Source: Methyloceanibacter sp.
Lineage (GTDB): Bacteria > Pseudomonadota > Alphaproteobacteria > Rhizobiales > Methyloligellaceae
DNA: 48,274 nucleotides
Direction: 5' to 3'
Assembly (NCBI GenBank): GCA_018067145.1
Contig: JAGPVD010000038.1
Coordinates: 1 to 48,274, forward strand
In this document: piece after piece, positions 46,536 to 48,274 of the stretch
How the letters are laid out: the number at the start of each line of letters is the position of its first letter
Position numbering within the stretch: position 1 is the stretch's first letter
The notes under the pieces: generated by a model
What the model was told of the DNA's origin: nothing
Databases searched by the model: none
Seen by the model: only the letters and a program-made list of their open reading frames with translations
Program-made: the position numbers and the translations under genes

Positions 46536-46794
46536 TTTGTTCAACTATTCAGCTGAGAAAAGTTCACTACGTGCATGTTACGCCGTGGGCTAGTGTTTTG
46601 GCAAGATGTTCGGCCGCCCAGCCCGAATGTCTGGAGCGCCCGTGCCCGGGCCCGGACGCTTCCTCATCTCAACCTTGCGGCGGCCCACAGGTCGTAGGCC
46701 CTTGGGTCGCCGCATTCTTTCCTCGCCTCGGGGCTGATTGGGGAAACGGGTTCGCAAGGCACCTGCCGGCGGCCCAGTTAACAAAGGGACGCAG

Positions 46795-48072
46795 ATGTTT
46801 CGAGCACCGTTGACTGTCCTGCCAGCGGCCGTCCTGGCGCTAGGCTTCTGTTTCACACCCGCCGCGGCCGATGGCTCGAAAGACGTGCTGAAGACCTATG
46901 CGGATATCGCACAGGCTGGGTACGAGGATTCCCTCGACACGGCAAAGACGCTGAGGCTCGCGGTGGACGCATTCATCGTCAAGCCGACCGAAGCGAACCT
47001 GCGTGGCGCCCGCGCCGCCTGGATCGCCGCGCGCATCCCTTACATGCAGACCGAGGCCTATCGCTTCGGCAACGCCATCGTCGACGACTGGGAAGGCAAA
47101 GTGAATGCCTGGCCCCTCGATGAAGGCCTGATTGATTATGTTGCCGCCGCTTACGGCACCGACTCACCGGAGAACGAGCTCTACGTCGCCAACGTCATCA
47201 AAAATGTCTCGCTGACCATTGGTGGCAAGAAGCTCAACACCAAGAAGCTCACCAAGGAGCTACTGGCTGAGAAGCTGCAAGAGGCAGGTGGCGTCGAGGC
47301 TAACGTGGCCACTGGCTACCATGCGGTTGAGTTCCTGCTTTGGGGCCAAGACCTAAACGGTACCGGCCCTGGCGCTGGCGTTCGTCCGGCAACCGACTTC
47401 AATCCCAATAAGTGCACCAACGGCAATTGCGCCCGGCGCGCAGCGTATCTCAGCACCGTCACCGATCTTCTGATCGACGATCTCGCTTGGATGGCCGTGC
47501 AGTGGGCGCCCGGCGGTGAAGGCCGCAAGGTCATCGAGAACGGTAGCGGCGAAGAAGGCCTGACCGCCATCATGACGGGGCTCGGGAGTCTCTCCTACGG
47601 TGAGCTTGCCGGCGAGCGCATCAAGCTCGGCCTCATGATCCACGATCCCGAGGAAGAGCATGACTGCTTCTCCGACAACACCCATGCGTCGCACTTCTTC
47701 GACGCGCTTGGCATCCGCAACGTCTATCTCGGCCGCTATCGCCGGTCGGACGGAAGTTCCGTCGGCGGTCAGAGCGTGTCCGATCTGGTGAAGGCGAAGT
47801 CGCCCAAGGTGGATGCAGAGATGCGCGCCAGGCTCGACGCCACCATGAACGCCATGAACACGCTCTATCTCCGCGCTCTGACCACCGAGTCGTACGACCA
47901 GATGATCGGTGAGGGGAACGACGCCGGTAATAAGGTCGTCAAGGACGTGGTCGACGCACTGCGCGCGCAGACCAAGGCGATCGAGCGTGTCGTCGCGACT
48001 TTAGCCCTCAAGTCCATCGAGTTTGCAGGCTCCGACGGCCTTGATTCGCCCGAGACGGTCCTCGCGGACTGA
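46795..48072 (+). CDS. Imelysin-family (M75/IrpA-like) periplasmic protein
   Basis: This 425-residue exported protein has a Sec signal (MFRAPLTVLPAAVLALGFCFTPAAAD, likely cut after AAA). The imelysin motif GxHxxE is seen in GYHAVEFLLWGQD (about 174-186), and DPEEEHDCFSDNTHASHFFDA lies in the second half. Imelysin proteins are linked to iron uptake; peptidase activity was proposed early but is doubtful for many members. The track start at 46738 has no family support; ATG 46795 follows AAAGGGA. A CTNGNC cysteine pair (about 207-212) may form a disulfide. Confidence 0.93.
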   Translation: MFRAPLTVLPAAVLALGFCFTPAAADGSKDVLKTYADIAQAGYEDSLDTAKTLRLAVDAFIVKPTEANLRGARAAWIAARIPYMQTEAYRFGNAIVDDWEGKVNAWPLDEGLIDYVAAAYGTDSPENELYVANVIKNVSLTIGGKKLNTKKLTKELLAEKLQEAGGVEANVATGYHAVEFLLWGQDLNGTGPGAGVRPATDFNPNKCTNGNCARRAAYLSTVTDLLIDDLAWMAVQWAPGGEGRKVIENGSGEEGLTAIMTGLGSLSYGELAGERIKLGLMIHDPEEEHDCFSDNTHASHFFDALGIRNVYLGRYRRSDGSSVGGQSVSDLVKAKSPKVDAEMRARLDATMNAMNTLYLRALTTESYDQMIGEGNDAGNKVVKDVVDALRAQTKAIERVVATLALKSIEFAGSDGLDSPETVLAD

Positions 48073-48171
48073 GAGTAAAAACACGCAAAACGCCTAACGA
48101 CATCGAAGCCAAAAACAAAAACCGACAAGCAGGCCCAGCAATAATGAAAAGCCTTGGGGGGGGCTGAAAAC

Positions 48172-48274
48172 ATGAATAAGCGGATCGCAACGAGCGACCT
48201 AACAGGACGACTTCTATCCTCCACCCGCCGAATGGCGCGGCATGGCCGCTCCCTCTCGGCCAAGCTCGCCAAGG
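48172..48274 (+). CDS. Possible start of a further gene, cut by window edge
   Basis: An open frame from ATG 48172 (MNKRIATSDLTGRLLSSTRRMARHG...) continues to the window end without a stop, 99 nt after the imelysin gene. GGGGGGGG lies 9-11 nt upstream but is a poor ribosome site. Genes after imelysin in related genomes often encode haem-containing oxidoreductases or another imelysin, but 34 residues do not allow identification. Confidence 0.3.
   Translation, partial: MNKRIATSDLTGRLLSSTRRMARHGRSLSAKLAK

Noticed and set aside
46545-46794. Fur, RirA or Irr box upstream of the imelysin gene
   Set aside because: The nearest candidate, TGA-N7-TCA at 46554-46566, has the wrong spacing for TGA-N9-TCA, and no TTTAGAA-type element is visible.
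47865-48272. 135-residue minus-strand ORF at the window end
   Set aside because: Overlaps the imelysin 3' end antisense, with no motif or ribosome site to support it.

Overview
This 48 kb window reads as part of a GC-rich alphaproteobacterial chromosome, most likely Hyphomicrobiales (Rhizobiales). Four things point there: the block (gyrB)-recF-dnaN-dnaA ... rpsT-enoyl-CoA hydratase-mutM-ubiE-ubiB-coaBC, an Irr-type Fur regulator divergent from fabA-fabB-fabI, a PraR-like XRE regulator between lnt and metK, and a short palindrome of the kind scattered in rhizobial genomes. Genus cannot be read from the sequence. No rRNA, tRNA, CRISPR array, transposase, integrase or phage gene was seen. The content is overwhelmingly housekeeping, and I found no convincing undescribed multi-gene system. 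The best leads are regulatory RNA or DNA structures and a few unusual proteins.

Layout. 1-6.1 kb (minus strand): replication genes, comprising a 5' fragment of gyrB (absent from the ORF track because it has no stop in the window), recF, dnaN and dnaA, then a rhodanese-like gene, a 569-bp gene-free stretch that is a candidate origin, and rpsT. 6.1-7.8 kb (minus): enoyl-CoA hydratase and mutM. 7.9-14.3 kb (plus): ubiE, ubiB, coaBC, dut, a MoeB/ThiF-like E1 enzyme without the usual zinc cysteines, and an FAD monooxygenase. 14.3-16.6 kb: a 2-hydroxyacid dehydrogenase (minus), an SH3 periplasmic protein (plus) and irr (minus). 16.9-19.9 kb (plus): fabA-fabB-fabI for unsaturated and general fatty acid synthesis, then a small four-cysteine protein.

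20.0-29.6 kb (minus): the classical translation and transcription operon rimP-nusA-ylxR/L7Ae-infB-rbfA-truB-rpsO-pnp, closed by a strong terminator after pnp. It is headed by a good sigma70-like promoter followed by a terminator-shaped hairpin in the rimP leader. 29.8-38.1 kb (minus): trmB, metK, the XRE regulator, lnt, corC-like, ybeY, phoH and miaB, several joined by 4-nt stop/start overlaps. 38.2-45.5 kb (minus): pbpC and a large thioester-containing bacterial alpha-2-macroglobulin, sitting where I would expect tsaB-rimI-fur upstream of miaB. 45.6-48.1 kb: a LysR regulator (minus) divergent from an imelysin-family periplasmic protein (plus), then the possible start of another gene at the window edge.

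Many track starts were moved to better-supported internal starts (Shine-Dalgarno spacing, family N-termini, 4-nt overlaps). This affects the rhodanese-like gene, the hydratase, coaBC, the MoeB-like gene, fabA, pnp, rpsO, rbfA, nusA, trmB, metK, phoH, miaB, the LysR gene and the imelysin gene.
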